Source: Lysobacter defluvii IMMIB APB-9 = DSM 18482 (GTDB lineage Bacteria > Pseudomonadota > Gammaproteobacteria > Xanthomonadales > Xanthomonadaceae). Taken from it: a stretch of 64,000 bases of DNA. How positions within the stretch are numbered: the first letter of the stretch is position 1; the number at the start of each line of letters is the position of its first letter. Position numbers and translations under genes: made by a program. The stretch lies in assembly GCF_000423325.1 (NCBI RefSeq), contig NZ_AUHT01000004.1, positions 372,001 through 436,000 of the forward strand, written 5' to 3'. Under the pieces are notes generated by a model. It ran no database searches. It was not told the DNA's origin and saw nothing but the letters and a program-made list of their open reading frames with translations. Positions 1 through 12,812 of the stretch are shown here, piece after piece.

Positions 1-1409
1 GCAAGCTGTTCATCGTCCAGGCGCGCCCCGAGACGGTGAAGTCCCGCGCCAAGGCGACCCAGATCGAGCGCTTCCACCTGGGCGAGCGCGGCCCGGTGGT
101 CTGCGAGGGCCGCGCGATCGGCCAGAAGATCGGCAGCGGCGTGGCCCGCGTGGTCCGCTCGCTGGCCGACATGGAGCGCGTGCAGCCGGGCGACGTGCTG
201 GTCGCCGACATGACCGACCCGGACTGGGAGCCGGTGATGAAGCGCGCCGCCGCCATCGTCACCAACCGCGGCGGGCGCACCTGCCACGCGGCGATCATCG
301 CCCGCGAGCTGGGCGTGCCGGCGGTGGTCGGCACCGGCAACGCCCTGGACGCCATCCAGGACGGCCAGACGGTCACCGTCAGCTGCTCCGAAGGCGACAC
401 CGGCTTTATCTACGAGGGCGCCCTGCCCTTCGAGCGCACCACCGCCGACCTGGAGCACATGCCGCCGGCGCCGCTGAAGGTGATGATGAACGTCGCCAAC
501 CCGGAGCGCGCCTTCGACTTCGCCATGCTGCCCAACGCCGGCGTCGGCCTGGCGCGGCTGGAGATGATCATCGCCAGCCACATCGGCGTGCACCCCAAGG
601 CGCTGCTGGAGTACGACCGGCAGGATCCGGAAGTCCAGCTCCAGATCAAGCGCAAGATCGCCGGCTACGCCGACCCGGTGGAGTTCTACGTCGGCCGCCT
701 GGCCGAGGGCATTGCCACCATCGCCGCCTCGGTGAACCCGAACCCGGTGATCGTGCGCATGTCGGACTTCAAGTCCAACGAGTACGCCAACCTCATCGGC
801 GGCAGCCGCTACGAGCCGCACGAGGAGAACCCGATGATCGGGTTCCGCGGCGCCAGCCGCTACGTCGACCCGAGCTTCGCCGAGGCCTTCGCGTTGGAGT
901 GCCAGGCGGTGCGCCGCGTGCGCGGCGAGATGGGCCTGGACAACGTCTGGGTGATGATCCCGTTCGTGCGTACGCTCGATGAGGGCCGCAAGGTCGTCGA
1001 GGTGCTGCGCGCCAACGGCCTCGAGCAGGGCAAGGACGGCCTGAAGATCATCATGATGTGCGAGGTCCCCTCCAACGCCCTGCTGGCCGAGGAGTTCCTG
1101 GAGATCTTCGATGGCTTCTCGATCGGCTCCAACGACCTGACCCAGCTCACCCTGGGCCTGGACCGCGATTCGGGCATCGTCGCCCAGCTGTTCGACGAGC
1201 GCGACCCGGCGGTCAAGAAGCTGCTGTCGATGGCCATCCGCACCGCCCGCGAGAAGGGCAAGTACGTCGGCATCTGCGGCCAGGGCCCCAGCGACCACCC
1301 CGACCTGGCGCAGTGGCTGATGGAACAGGGCATCGAGTCGGTGTCGCTGAACCCCGACACGGTGGTCGATACCTGGCTGCGGCTGGCGAAGGCGAAGTCC
1401 GCGTCGTAA
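1..1409 (+). CDS. ppsA: Phosphoenolpyruvate synthase, C-terminal part
   Basis: PEP synthase converts pyruvate, ATP and water to PEP, AMP and phosphate, the first step of gluconeogenesis from pyruvate. Only the last 468 residues are visible; the reading frame is open at the window edge (first full codon at base 3), so the N-terminal nucleotide-binding domain lies outside. The piece opens inside a typical [10 protein letters not shown] junction. Next comes the swivelling phosphohistidine domain with [21 protein letters not shown], whose His (about visible residue 95) carries the phosphate. The PEP-utilising TIM barrel follows, with [14 protein letters not shown] and the C-terminal [11 protein letters not shown] segment bearing the catalytic Cys. 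The length and end match full-length PpsA of about 790 residues. Pyruvate phosphate dikinase is the only serious alternative and is less likely from this C-terminus. Confidence 0.95.
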   Translation, partial: KLFIVQARPETVKSRAKATQIERFHLGERGPVVCEGRAIGQKIGSGVARVVRSLADMERVQPGDVLVADMTDPDWEPVMKRAAAIVTNRGGRTCHAAIIARELGVPAVVGTGNALDAIQDGQTVTVSCSEGDTGFIYEGALPFERTTADLEHMPPAPLKVMMNVANPERAFDFAMLPNAGVGLARLEMIIASHIGVHPKALLEYDRQDPEVQLQIKRKIAGYADPVEFYVGRLAEGIATIAASVNPNPVIVRMSDFKSNEYANLIGGSRYEPHEENPMIGFRGASRYVDPSFAEAFALECQAVRRVRGEMGLDNVWVMIPFVRTLDEGRKVVEVLRANGLEQGKDGLKIIMMCEVPSNALLAEEFLEIFDGFSIGSNDLTQLTLGLDRDSGIVAQLFDERDPAVKKLLSMAIRTAREKGKYVGICGQGPSDHPDLAQWLMEQGIESVSLNPDTVVDTWLRLAKAKSAS

Positions 1410-1417
1410 GCGGCTTT

Positions 1418-1522
1418 CCCCCTTCTCCCGCTTGCGGGAGAAGGTGCCCCGAAGGGGCGGATGAGGGTAACTCCCAAGAGGCGGCCCTCACCCCAACCCT
1501 CTCCCGCAAGCGGGAGAGGGGG
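1418..1522. repeat. Paired palindromic repeat downstream of ppsA
   Basis: Two near-identical hairpins bracket this 105-base spacer. The left one is CTTCTCCCGC-TT-GCGGGAGAAG (1422-1443) and the right one CCCTCTCCCGC-AA-GCGGGAGAGGG (1498-1521). Between them, GATGAGGG and CCCTCACC form an outer inverted pair, so the whole element can fold into one large structure. This is the sort of dispersed intergenic palindrome common in xanthomonads and related proteobacteria. Its place directly after the ppsA stop suggests it may protect or terminate the ppsA message. Confidence 0.75.
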
Positions 1523-1537
1523 CAGTAAAGTGGCCCC

Positions 1538-2008
1538 ATGGACACCTCCACCATCCCCGCCTCCTACGCCGTCATCGCGGCGATGATCACGCCCGCGTTC
1601 TTCCTGGCGGCGGTCGGCTCGCTGCTGATCTCCTCAAACAACCGGCTTGCCCGGGTGGTCGACCGGATGCGGATCGAGATCCAGCGGCTGCACGAGACGC
1701 ACGGCGACGCCCGGCCCGAGCTGAAGGCGCGGATCCTGATCCACCGGCGGCGTTCCTACCTGGTGCTGGGGGCGCTGCGGTTGCTGTACGGCTCGCTGAG
1801 CGCGTTCGTGGGGACCAGCATCGCGATTGCGGTCGACGCGGCCGTCCTGGACAACCGCATGATCTGGCTGCCCACCGCGCTGACGGTGATCGGCGTGCTG
1901 CTGGTGTTCGCGGCCTCGCTATGCCTTGGCCACGAGGCCCGGCTGGGCGTCCGGACCCTGCACCGCGAGCTGGAGAACGAGCTCGCCCTGGAGCGCCAGC
2001 GGCCCTGA
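1538..2008 (+). CDS. DUF2721 family inner-membrane protein
   Basis: A 156-residue protein matching the DUF2721 pattern: a first membrane helix at about residues 9-31, a charged cytoplasmic stretch with NNRLARVVDRMR at about 34-45, and two more helices at about 75-100 and 109-131, ending in a charged tail. No function is known for the family and no catalytic motif is visible. The ATG is preceded by the ppsA palindromic repeat, so it is probably transcribed separately from ppsA. Its stop is only 6 bases from the stop of the convergent orn gene. Confidence 0.8.
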   Translation: MDTSTIPASYAVIAAMITPAFFLAAVGSLLISSNNRLARVVDRMRIEIQRLHETHGDARPELKARILIHRRRSYLVLGALRLLYGSLSAFVGTSIAIAVDAAVLDNRMIWLPTALTVIGVLLVFAASLCLGHEARLGVRTLHRELENELALERQRP

Positions 2009-2014
2009 GGCGGA

Positions 2015-2599
2015 CTACCGGGCGGTCTCGTCGATCCCGCCCAGGCGGCCCATGAAGAAGCGGTAGTGGCGCAACTCGTCGATCGAGTCGTGGACGTCAC
2101 TCAGGGCGGTGTGCGCCGCCTTCTTGCCCACCCCGGCAAGGATGTCCGGCGCCCAGCGGCGGGCCAGCTCCTTGATCGTGCTCACGTCCAGGTTGCGGTA
2201 GTGGAAATACCGCTCCAGCTCGGGCATCAGGCGGTGCAGGAAACGGCGGTCCTGGCAGATCGAGTTGCCGCACATGGGCGACACGCCGGCGGGCACCCAC
2301 TGGCGCAGGAACTCCAGCGTGCGCTCCTGCGCCTCCTCCAGCGTCACGGTGGACTCGAGCACCCGCATCCACAGCCCGGACATCCGGTGCTGGTTGCGGT
2401 TCCACTCGTCCATCGCCTCCAGCCGGGCGAGCGGCTGGGAGATCGCCAGTTCCGGCCCCTCGGCAAGTACCCGCAGGTCCCTGTCGGTCACGACCGTGGC
2501 GATCTCGATGATCTCGTCGGCCGTGGTGTCGAGCCCGGTCATCTCCAGGTCGATCCAGATCAGGTGGTCGGGGCTTGCGCGGTTCGCGGGGTCGGTCAT
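2015..2599 (-). CDS. orn: Oligoribonuclease
   Basis: A 3'-to-5' exonuclease that degrades two- to five-nucleotide RNAs, including pGpG from cyclic-di-GMP breakdown. The 194-residue protein has the DEDDh layout: [10 protein letters not shown] with D17 and E19, a central Asp, and [15 protein letters not shown] near the C-terminus with the catalytic His and Asp. The frame stays open upstream, but the ATG at 2599 gives the usual short N-terminus before [10 protein letters not shown] and the usual family size (about 180-195 residues). It converges on the DUF2721 gene. Confidence 0.96.
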   Translation of the reverse strand: MTDPANRASPDHLIWIDLEMTGLDTTADEIIEIATVVTDRDLRVLAEGPELAISQPLARLEAMDEWNRNQHRMSGLWMRVLESTVTLEEAQERTLEFLRQWVPAGVSPMCGNSICQDRRFLHRLMPELERYFHYRNLDVSTIKELARRWAPDILAGVGKKAAHTALSDVHDSIDELRHYRFFMGRLGGIDETAR

Positions 2600-2666
2600 G
2601 CGTCTGTGTCCGTGGAGGGTGGACGCATGATACGCGGGCGGCGGTGCCAACCCGTGGACGGCACCG

Positions 2667-3976
<1,310 letters not shown>

Positions 3977-3994
3977 CGGGAGTGGCGCGGGCAG

Positions 3995-4192
3995 AAGCGG
4001 GAACGGGGAACCGGGAACAGGGAACGAACGGTCGTCGGGACCGCGTTGTCGGAAGCGGGGAACGGAAAGCGGGAGGGCATCGTACCGACCCCACGAGAAC
4101 TGCTTCGTCCGCCTGAGAAGCCATCTGGAAGGGACCGGAAGCTCACAGGGCCCGACAACTCGTTCCCTGTTCCCGGTTCCCTGTTCCCGCTT
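3995..4192. repeat. Large inverted repeat, GGGAAC-type, yggS-guaA spacer
   Basis: Two 32-base arms (3995-4026 and 4161-4192) are reverse complements with one mismatch, bracketing 134 bases. Each arm is built from short GGGAAC units such as AACGGGGAACCGGGAACAGG. The element fills the spacer between the convergent yggS and guaA genes. A related copy lies at 19418-19515. No ORF or transposase lies inside. Confidence 0.8.
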
Positions 4193-4199
4193 TACCCCC

Positions 4200-5792
4200 T
4201 TACTCCCACTCGATCGTCGCCGGCGGCTTCCCACTGATGTCATACACCACGCGAGAAACCCCGCGCAACTCGTTGATAATCCTGTTCGAGACGCGGCCCA
4301 GGAAGTCGTACGGCAGGTGCGCCCAGTGCGCGGTCATGAAGTCGACGGTCTCCACGGCGCGCAGGGCGATGACCCACTCGTAGGCGCGCGCGTCGCCCAC
4401 CACCCCGACCGACTTCACCGGCAGGAACACCGCGAAGGCCTGGCTGGTCTTGTCGTACAGGTCGGCCTTGCGCAGTTCCTCGATGAAGATGTGGTCCGCG
4501 CGCGCCAGCAGCTCGGCGTACTCGCGCTTCACCTCGCCGACGATTCGCACGCCCAGCCCCGGTCCGGGGAACGGGTGGCGGTAGACCATGGCCGGCGGCA
4601 GGCCGAGCTCGACGCCCAGGCGCCGGACCTCGTCCTTGAACAGCTCGCGCAGCGGTTCGACCAGCTTGAGGTTCATCTTCTCCGGCAGGCCGCCCACGTT
4701 GTGGTGGCTCTTGATGACGTGCGACTTGCCGGTGCCGGCGCCCGCCGACTCGATGACGTCCGGATAGATGGTGCCCTGCGCCAGCCAGCGGGCATTGGTC
4801 AGCCGGCCGGCCTCCTCGTCGAAGATCTCGATGAACAGGTTGCCGATGACCTTGCGCTTGGCTTCCGGATCGCTGATGCCTTCCAGGGCCTCGAAGTAGC
4901 GGTCCGCGGCGTTCACCCGGATCACGTTCACGCCCAGGTGCTCGGCGAAGGTCGCCATCACCTGGTCGCCCTCCTGCCAGCGCATCAGGCCGGTATCGAC
5001 GAAAACGCAGGTCAGCTGGTCGCCGATCGCCTTGTGCAGCAGCGCGGCGACCACCGACGAGTCCACGCCGCCGGACAGCGCCAGCACCACGTGGTCGTCG
5101 CCGACCGCCGAGCGCACGCGGGCGACCTGGTCCTCGATGATGTTGGCCGGCGTCCACAGCTGGCGGCAGCCGCAGATCCCGGTCACGAAGCGCTCCAGCA
5201 GCGCATTGCCCTGCTTGGTGTGGGTCACCTCGGGGTGGAACTGCACGCCGTACCAGCGCTTCTCGTCGTTGGCGAACGCGGCCACCGGGACCCGGTCGGT
5301 GCGCGCGGTGACGACGAAGCCCGGGGGCGCGGTGGCGACGTGGTCGCCGTGGCTCATCCACACGTCCAGGCGCGGCGGCGAGCCCGGGTGGTCCTTGAGC
5401 CCCTCGAACAGGCGGTCCTCGGCCACCAGCGAGACCTGGGCGTGCCCGTACTCGCGCTGGTCGGCGGATTCGGTCGTGCCGCCCAGCTGCTTGGCCATGG
5501 TCTGCATGCCGTAGCAGATGCCCAGCAGCGGCAGGCCCGAGTCGAACACCACCTGCGGTGCCGCCGGGCAGCCTTCGACCGTGGTCGATTCCGGGCCGCC
5601 GGACAGGATGATGCCCTTCGCGCCGTAGGCGGCGATCTCGTCGGGGTCGTGGTCCCAGGCCCAGACCTCGCAGAACACGCCCAGCTCGCGGATGCGGCGG
5701 GCGATCAGCTGGGTGTACTGGGCCCCGAAGTCGAGGATGAGGATCCGGTCGCCGTGGATGTCACGGACGGCATCGCGCTTGGAGTCTGGCAT
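4200..5792 (-). CDS. guaA: GMP synthase (glutamine-hydrolysing)
   Basis: Converts XMP, ATP and glutamine to GMP, the last step of guanine nucleotide synthesis. The 530-residue protein has an N-terminal class I glutamine amidotransferase domain with nucleophile C93 in GICYGM and H186/E188 in FHPEV. The ATP-pyrophosphatase P-loop follows as SGGVDSS (240-246), then the C-terminal dimerisation domain with the typical [11 protein letters not shown] and a PPATIEWE end. The ATG at 5792 is 3 bases after the guaB stop, so translation is probably coupled; a GTG eight codons in (before RDIHGDR) is an alternative start. Confidence 0.97.
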   Translation of the reverse strand: MPDSKRDAVRDIHGDRILILDFGAQYTQLIARRIRELGVFCEVWAWDHDPDEIAAYGAKGIILSGGPESTTVEGCPAAPQVVFDSGLPLLGICYGMQTMAKQLGGTTESADQREYGHAQVSLVAEDRLFEGLKDHPGSPPRLDVWMSHGDHVATAPPGFVVTARTDRVPVAAFANDEKRWYGVQFHPEVTHTKQGNALLERFVTGICGCRQLWTPANIIEDQVARVRSAVGDDHVVLALSGGVDSSVVAALLHKAIGDQLTCVFVDTGLMRWQEGDQVMATFAEHLGVNVIRVNAADRYFEALEGISDPEAKRKVIGNLFIEIFDEEAGRLTNARWLAQGTIYPDVIESAGAGTGKSHVIKSHHNVGGLPEKMNLKLVEPLRELFKDEVRRLGVELGLPPAMVYRHPFPGPGLGVRIVGEVKREYAELLARADHIFIEELRKADLYDKTSQAFAVFLPVKSVGVVGDARAYEWVIALRAVETVDFMTAHWAHLPYDFLGRVSNRIINELRGVSRVVYDISGKPPATIEWE

Positions 5793-5795
5793 GGG

Positions 5796-7280
<1,485 letters not shown>

Positions 7281-7282
7281 TC

Positions 7283-7288
7283 ATTGTA
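7283..7288 (-). promoter_or_regulatory. Putative guaB -10 box (TACAAT)
   Basis: On the minus strand this reads TACAAT, five of six matches to the sigma-70 -10 consensus, and would give a leader of about 20-25 bases before the guaB ATG. The -35 region at the right distance is poor (GCCGGG), so this rests mainly on the -10 match and its place. Confidence 0.4.
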
Positions 7289-7340
7289 TCGCGTCAGCGG
7301 GCACCCGGCGGCATCTTCCGGACAGCGCACGCGCGGCGAT

Positions 7341-8219
7341 TCAGTCCGCCGCCGCCTCCGCGGCCTCGGCCGCCTCGAGCGTGTTCTGCATGAGGGTGGC
7401 CACCGTCATCGGCCCCACCCCGCCGGGCACCGGGGTGATCCAGCTGGCCCGGCGCGCCGCCTCGTCGAAGTCCACATCCCCCACCAGCCGGCCATCGTCG
7501 ATCCGGTTGATGCCCACGTCGATCACCACCGCGCCCTCGCGGATCCACTCGCCCGGCACCAGCCCCGGCACGCCGGCGGCGACGACCAGGATCTCGGCAT
7601 TGCGCACCGCCGCCTCGAGGTCCTCCCGGCGGGTGAACCGGTGGCAGCAGGTCACGGTGCAGCCGGCGATGAGCAGTTCCAGCGCCATCGGGCGCCCGAC
7701 ATGGTTGGACACGCCGACGATGGTCGCCCTCGCGCCCCGCACCGGCCGGTCGGTCCAGGCCAGCAGCGTGGTGATCCCCCGTGGGGTGCAGGGGCGCAGG
7801 CCGAACTGGCGCAGCGCCAGGTGGCCGACGTTCTGCGGGTGGAAGCCGTCGACGTCCTTGCGCGGGTCGATGCGGTGGATCAATGCGCTGGCATCGCGGC
7901 GATCGGGCAGCGGAAGTTGGACCAGGATCCCGTGCACCGCCGGATCGGCATTGAGCGAGTCCACCAGTGCCAGCAGCTCGGCGTCGCCGGTGTCGGCCGG
8001 AAGGTTGTAGTCCAGCGCCCGGATGCCAACCTTCTCCGCGGCCCGGCGCTTGTTGCGCACGTAAACCGCCGAGGCCGGATCCTCGCCCACCAGCACCACC
8101 GCCAGACCGGGCCGCGGCAGCCCGCGCGCCACGCGCTCCTCCACCCGGCCGCGCAACTGCTCCAGCAGCTGTTCGGCGATGTGCTTGCCATCGAGGATGC
8201 GGGCCTTGTGGTCGCTCAT
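7341..8219 (-). CDS. folD: Bifunctional methylenetetrahydrofolate dehydrogenase/cyclohydrolase
   Basis: Interconverts 5,10-methylene-, methenyl- and 10-formyl-tetrahydrofolate using NADP. The 292-residue protein has the catalytic YxxxK (Y53-K57, YVRNK), the folate-site VQLPLP, DVDGFHP, and the NADP-binding [15 protein letters not shown]. It closes with [20 protein letters not shown], as expected. The reading frame continues far upstream, but the ATG at 8219 ([12 protein letters not shown]) gives the normal N-terminus. The C-terminus ends in a short alanine/glutamate-rich tail after the conserved core. Confidence 0.96.
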   Translation of the reverse strand: MSDHKARILDGKHIAEQLLEQLRGRVEERVARGLPRPGLAVVLVGEDPASAVYVRNKRRAAEKVGIRALDYNLPADTGDAELLALVDSLNADPAVHGILVQLPLPDRRDASALIHRIDPRKDVDGFHPQNVGHLALRQFGLRPCTPRGITTLLAWTDRPVRGARATIVGVSNHVGRPMALELLIAGCTVTCCHRFTRREDLEAAVRNAEILVVAAGVPGLVPGEWIREGAVVIDVGINRIDDGRLVGDVDFDEAARRASWITPVPGGVGPMTVATLMQNTLEAAEAAEAAAD

Positions 8220-8284
8220 GCTGGAACCGGGTGCGGATGGGCGGCGGATTATCGCATCCCCGCCGCGCAACGCCCCCGGCACGG

Positions 8285-9409
8285 TCAGCCGGCGCAGAAG
8301 CGCGCGTAGTCGATATAGCCCGGGAACTCCCGCCCGGGCGCGCAGACCACGCAGTCGGGGTCCGCGGGAACGCGGGTTTCGCGGAACCGCATCGCCAGTG
8401 CGTCGAAGCGCAGCAGGCGCCCCGACAGCGGCTCGCCAAGGTCCAGCAGCAGCTTGACCACCTCGGTCGCCTGCAACACGCCGATGACACCCGGCAGCAC
8501 GCCCAGCACCCCGTTGTCGCTGCAGCTTGGCGCGAACTCCGGCGGCGGCGGTTCCGGGAACAGGCAGCGGTAGCAGGGAAGTTCGCCGCGGTGCCGCCCG
8601 GCATCGAACACCGAGGCCTGGCCGTTGAAGCGGTCGATGGCGCCGTACACCAGCGGCTTGCGCAGCTTCACGCAGGCGTCGTTGAGCAGGTAGCGCATCG
8701 GCAGGTTGTCGCCTCCGTCCACCACCACGTCCGCGCCGTGCAGGAAGCGCTCGACGTTCGCCGACGTGATGCGTTCCTGCACCGCCTCGACCCGCAGCCC
8801 GGGATTGAGCGCCAGCAGCGCCTGGCGCGCCGACTCGACCTTCGGCATGCCGATGCGGCCCTCGGCGTGCAGGATCTGCCGCTGCAGGTTGCTGCGCTCG
8901 ACCACGTCGTCGTCGGCGATCGCCAGCGTGCCGACCCCGGCCGCCGCGAGGTAGTACGCCAGCGGGGAACCCAGCCCCCCTGCCCCGACCACCGCCACCC
9001 GGGACTGCAGCAGGCGCCGCTGGCCGGCCTCGCCGACCTCGGGCAGGCGCAGGTGGCGCGAGTATCGGTCGTAAAAGTCGGGATCGTCCGCCGGATGCAC
9101 CAGTGGCAGCGCACCGGCGGCCCAGGCCCGGGTTCCGCCCTCCACCGAGGCGACGCGGCGGTAGCCCGCCTGCAGCAACTGCTCGCCGCATCGGTGCGAC
9201 CGTGCGCCGCCTTCGCAGATCAGGAGCACCTCGGCGCCGGGCTCCGGCAGATGCTGCGCGGGCGACTGGACCAGCTCGGCGAGGGACACGCCGAGCGCGC
9301 CCTCGGCCATGCCGGCGGCGCGCTCGTGCGGCTCGCGCACGTCGACCAGGACCGCGCCGCGTTGCTGCCTGCGGCGGGCCTCCTCGGGACTGATGGGTTC
9401 CACTGCCAT
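8285..9409 (-). CDS. moeB: Rhodanese-MoeB/ThiF fusion (sulfur-carrier adenylyltransferase)
   Basis: An E1-like enzyme expected to adenylate the C-terminal glycine of a small sulfur carrier (MoaD or ThiS type). The rhodanese domain comes first (about residues 1-105), with VDVREPHE and the persulfide loop C65-EGGARS. The ThiF/MoeB domain follows, with [17 protein letters not shown] for ATP, the [12 protein letters not shown] and [14 protein letters not shown] segments, and two CxxC zinc pairs (CYRC, CVVC). In the better-known MOCS3/MoeB-R proteins the rhodanese is C-terminal, so the order is reversed here. No moa, moe or thi gene is nearby. The chosen ATG leaves 33 bases after der; a TTG 30 bases upstream is also in frame. 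Confidence 0.9.
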   Translation of the reverse strand: MAVEPISPEEARRRQQRGAVLVDVREPHERAAGMAEGALGVSLAELVQSPAQHLPEPGAEVLLICEGGARSHRCGEQLLQAGYRRVASVEGGTRAWAAGALPLVHPADDPDFYDRYSRHLRLPEVGEAGQRRLLQSRVAVVGAGGLGSPLAYYLAAAGVGTLAIADDDVVERSNLQRQILHAEGRIGMPKVESARQALLALNPGLRVEAVQERITSANVERFLHGADVVVDGGDNLPMRYLLNDACVKLRKPLVYGAIDRFNGQASVFDAGRHRGELPCYRCLFPEPPPPEFAPSCSDNGVLGVLPGVIGVLQATEVVKLLLDLGEPLSGRLLRFDALAMRFRETRVPADPDCVVCAPGREFPGYIDYARFCAG

Positions 9410-9442
9410 GGCCGGATTATCCGCCACCGGCGACGGCAAGGC

Positions 9443-10843
9443 TCAACGCCGGCGCTTGACGTGGCGCAGCAGGCGCCGCTTGCGCGCGACCTGGCGCTCG
9501 GTGAGCGGGTTGCGCTTGCCCTCGTAGGGGTTGTCGCCTTCCTTGAAGATGAAGCGGACAGGCGTGCCGACCAGCTTGAAGCGCTTGCGGAAGAAGTTCT
9601 CCAGGTAGCGCCGGTAGCTGTCGGGCAGCACCCGCAGGCGGTTGCCATGGATCACGAAGGTCGGCGGATTGGTGCCCGCCGGGTGGGCGAAACGCAGCTT
9701 GGAGGCGTGGCCGCCCACCGAAGGCGGCGCCGTGGATTGCACCGCGACCTCCATAGCGCGCGTGACCTCGGCGGTGCCGAACTCGCGCGTCGCCGACGCG
9801 TGCGCGCGGTGGATGGCGGCAAACAGCTCGCGCAGGCCGGAGCCGTGCAGCGCGCTGATGCGCACCTTCTCCGCCCATTCCACGAAGGCCAGCTTGCGCT
9901 CGAGCATGGCCTGGGCCTGGCTGCGCTGGTAGTCGTCCAGGCCGTCCCACTTGTTGACCGCCACCACCAGCGCCCGGCCGGCGTCGAGCGCATAGCCGAG
10001 CACGCTGACGTCCTGGTCGGTGACGCCCTCGCTGGCATCGACCATCACCACCGCCACCTGGCAGCGCTCGATCGCCTGCAGGGTCTTGACCACGGAGAAC
10101 TTCTCGACCGCTTCCTCGACCCGCGCCCGGCGCCGCAGGCCGGCGGTGTCGATGAGCCGGTAGCTGCGCCCGTCACGCTCCATGTCGATGGCGACCGAGT
10201 CGCGGGTGGTGCCGGGCACGTCGGAGGCGATCATCCGCTCCTCGCCCAGCAGCCGGTTCACCAGGGTCGACTTGCCCACGTTGGGGCGGCCGATGAAGGC
10301 GATGCGCAGGCGTCCCGGATCATCCTCGACCTCCGGCCCGGGCAGCTCTTCGGGGAGCCGCTCGAGCACCTCGTCGATCAGGTCGTCGATGCCCTGCCGG
10401 TGCGCGGAGGACACGGCGACCGCGTCGGCGAGGCCGAAATGGGCGAACTCCGCCAGCACCGTCTGGACGTTGAGCCCCTCGGACTTGTTGACCACCAGGA
10501 GTACCGGGCGCGCGCTGCGGCGCAGCCAGGCGAGGATCTCCGCGTCCAGCGCCGAGGCGCCCTCGCGGGCATCGGTGATGAACAGGACCAGGTCGGCCTC
10601 GGCAGCGGCCTGGCGCGCCTGCCGGGACGTCGCGCCCGACAGGCCCTCCTCGTCGCCCGCGATGCCGCCCGTGTCGACCACCGAGAACGCCCGCCCGCCT
10701 TCCGGCCGGCAGATGCCGTAGTGACGGTCGCGGGTGACGCCGGGCTGGTCGTGGACCAGGGCGTCGCGGCTGCGCGTCAGGGCATTGAACAGGGTCGACT
10801 TGCCGACATTCGGCCGGCCGACCAGGGCAACGACGGGCATCAT
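9443..10843 (-). CDS. der: Ribosome-assembly GTPase Der (EngA)
   Basis: An essential double GTPase that acts late in 50S subunit assembly. The 466-residue protein has two G domains, with P-loops GRPNVGKS at residues 9-16 and again at 185-192. DTGG/DTAG switch motifs are present, and NKSEG and NKWDG correspond to the guanine-specificity NKxD; the first is NKSE, a common Der variant. A KH-like C-terminal domain and a basic tail ([13 protein letters not shown]) follow. Two adjacent ATGs (10843, 10840) could start it. It is the last gene of the bamB string, 8 bases after the bamB stop. Confidence 0.97.
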   Translation of the reverse strand: MMPVVALVGRPNVGKSTLFNALTRSRDALVHDQPGVTRDRHYGICRPEGGRAFSVVDTGGIAGDEEGLSGATSRQARQAAAEADLVLFITDAREGASALDAEILAWLRRSARPVLLVVNKSEGLNVQTVLAEFAHFGLADAVAVSSAHRQGIDDLIDEVLERLPEELPGPEVEDDPGRLRIAFIGRPNVGKSTLVNRLLGEERMIASDVPGTTRDSVAIDMERDGRSYRLIDTAGLRRRARVEEAVEKFSVVKTLQAIERCQVAVVMVDASEGVTDQDVSVLGYALDAGRALVVAVNKWDGLDDYQRSQAQAMLERKLAFVEWAEKVRISALHGSGLRELFAAIHRAHASATREFGTAEVTRAMEVAVQSTAPPSVGGHASKLRFAHPAGTNPPTFVIHGNRLRVLPDSYRRYLENFFRKRFKLVGTPVRFIFKEGDNPYEGKRNPLTERQVARKRRLLRHVKRRR

Positions 10844-10851
10844 GGTCCGGG

Positions 10852-12066
10852 CTACTGGCCGAGCTGGTAGGCGGCGACGCGGCCGTTGGTGTCCTGCACC
10901 ACCAGGATGCCGTCGGCCACGACCGGCTTGCCGCGGATCGGATCGCCGCCGTGCTTCGTGCGGGCCGCGAACTCGCCGTTGTACAGCTGCAGCCAGTGCA
11001 GGTAGCCCTCCTGGTCCCCGACCACCGCGTGGTCGCCCTGCACCGACGGCGGGCTCACGCCGCGCCGCAGCAGGCCCGGCTGCTGCCACAGGGCGCCGCC
11101 GGTGTTCTTGTCCAGGCCGAAGACCGTGCCGTCGGTGCCGGTGACCGCGAGCACGCTGTAGCCGGCCGCGACGCCACCGGCGCCGCCGTTCGGGCTTCCC
11201 CACATCGGCTGCCCGGAGGGCGCGTCGATGGCGACGGTGGTGCCCTTGAAGCTGCTGGCATAGATCGTGGTCCCGTCCAGCACCGGCTGGCCATCGACGT
11301 CGGCCATGCGGTCGAGCTCGGTGCGGCCCTCCTGCTGGCCCACCGGGATCTCCCACAGCGGACGCCCGTCCGCGGCGGACAGCGCGACCAGCGTGCCGTC
11401 GTCGTTGCCGACGAACACGTAGCCCGGGCCGAGCACCGGGCTGCCGTTGCCGCGCACCGACAGCGAGGGGACATCGTGCACCCAGAACCAGCGGCGCTCG
11501 CCGTTGCGTGCATCGAACGCCGTCAGGCGGCCGTCGTTGGAGCGGACGAAGACGATCCCGAAGCCGACCACCGGTGCCGCGATCACCTCGTTGCCGACCT
11601 TGGCGGTCCAGCGCTCTTCGCCGGTCGCGGCATCGAGGGCCACCACGTTCCCGTCCAGGTCACCTGCGACGACCAGCCCCTCGCCCACGCCCGGGCCGCC
11701 ACTCAGGCGCAGCTCGCTCGGGTAGTGCCAGGCCTGTTCGCCACTGCGCAGGTCGAAGGCGCGCACGCCGCCGTGCACGGCGGCGGTGAACACCCGCCCG
11801 TCCGCCACCGCCGGCGCCTGTCCGACGCCCAGGCGTCCCTCGCCCTTGCCGGCATTGGCCGTCCACAGCCGCTGGACCTCGGCGGTCGGGGCGAAGTCGA
11901 CCAGCGCGGCCGGGGCGGTGGCATCGTCCTCGTCGTCGGAGAACCAGCCGCGCACGGTGCTGCACCCGGCGACCGCGAGCACGCAGCAGGCGACGAGTGC
12001 GGCACGCACGAGGCGGTACCCGGGACGGACGGGGCCGCGGGGGGCGGGTGCGGGAGCGGCATTCAT
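10852..12066 (-). CDS. bamB: Outer-membrane assembly lipoprotein BamB
   Basis: The beta-propeller lipoprotein of the BAM complex, which helps BamA insert outer-membrane proteins. The 404-residue protein starts with a signal peptide ending in a lipobox (LAVAGC), then a short acidic linker (DDEDD) and repeated PQQ-type blades such as [13 protein letters not shown] and VALSADGRPLW. The BAM gene string yfgM-bamB-der is kept. Its ATG shares one base with the yfgM stop (TGATG), indicating translational coupling. Confidence 0.95.
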   Translation of the reverse strand: MNAAPAPAPRGPVRPGYRLVRAALVACCVLAVAGCSTVRGWFSDDEDDATAPAALVDFAPTAEVQRLWTANAGKGEGRLGVGQAPAVADGRVFTAAVHGGVRAFDLRSGEQAWHYPSELRLSGGPGVGEGLVVAGDLDGNVVALDAATGEERWTAKVGNEVIAAPVVGFGIVFVRSNDGRLTAFDARNGERRWFWVHDVPSLSVRGNGSPVLGPGYVFVGNDDGTLVALSAADGRPLWEIPVGQQEGRTELDRMADVDGQPVLDGTTIYASSFKGTTVAIDAPSGQPMWGSPNGGAGGVAAGYSVLAVTGTDGTVFGLDKNTGGALWQQPGLLRRGVSPPSVQGDHAVVGDQEGYLHWLQLYNGEFAARTKHGGDPIRGKPVVADGILVVQDTNGRVAAYQLGQ

Positions 12067-12701
12067 CAGGAGCTGGCCTCCGGTTCCGTGGGGGCCGGCA
12101 CGCCGCCGACCTGGGTGAGCTTGAGTTCGAGGATGCCGCGACGCGGAGAGGCCGCGTCCAGCTCCTGCAGCGCGGCCTGGTATGCGTCGCGTGCCTGGTC
12201 GACCTGTTCCAGCGCGAAATGGGCATCGCCACGGATCTCCGCGGCGCCGGCACCGGCCGTGGCCGGAACCAGCTGCAGGGCTTCGTCGGCCTTCCCGGTT
12301 TCGATCAGCAGCCGCGCCAGGCGCTGCGCGATGACCTCGTCCAGCAGCGGGTCGCCGGATTCGATGGCGCGCAGCGTGGCGATGGCGCCCTCGGCGTCAC
12401 CGGCTTCGACCTGGGAGGCGGCCAGTTCGAGCCGCGCGAGCTGCCGGTACGGACCCTCGGCCAGGGCATCGATGCGCGCCGGCGCATCCTCCGCGCCCGC
12501 CTCGATGGCGGCGACCGTGGCGTGGTACTGGTCGGCGGCGGCCAGCGCCTGTTGCTCCTGCTGGGCGCCCCACCATTTCCATCCGCCGATCGCGGCCAGT
12601 CCTATGGCGATGCCGCCTACCAGTGCCGCGCCGTTCTGGCGCAGCCAGGCACGGACGCGTTCGCCCTGTTCATGTTCATCGAGGAGGTCGTCAATCGCCA
12701 T
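12066..12701 (-). CDS. yfgM: YfgM-like TPR membrane protein (PpiD partner family)
   Basis: A 211-residue single-pass inner-membrane protein: a short cytoplasmic N-terminus (MAIDDLLDEHEQ), a helix at about residues 24-40, and a periplasmic helical-repeat domain rich in Ala, Glu and Leu. In E. coli YfgM associates with SecYEG and PpiD and works in periplasmic protein folding. The operon position directly before bamB matches. The family is recognised mostly by its N-terminus, membrane helix and gene order; no catalytic residues are expected. Confidence 0.9.
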   Translation of the reverse strand: MAIDDLLDEHEQGERVRAWLRQNGAALVGGIAIGLAAIGGWKWWGAQQEQQALAAADQYHATVAAIEAGAEDAPARIDALAEGPYRQLARLELAASQVEAGDAEGAIATLRAIESGDPLLDEVIAQRLARLLIETGKADEALQLVPATAGAGAAEIRGDAHFALEQVDQARDAYQAALQELDAASPRRGILELKLTQVGGVPAPTEPEASS

Positions 12702-12812
12702 GCGCGCACGCCATGCTGTCGCTCGCGGCCGCCGCTTCGCAGGGTGGCCGGGAGCCTTGGGTTTCAGGGGCCCGCGGGCGGGCCTTCGGGACTCCCGGCG
12801 GGCGCAGCCGGC

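Noticed and set aside
1410-1537. Possible CRISPR-like repeat array in the ppsA spacer
   Set aside because: There are only two palindromic units, facing each other, with no regular spacer series. They are paired hairpins, not direct repeats.
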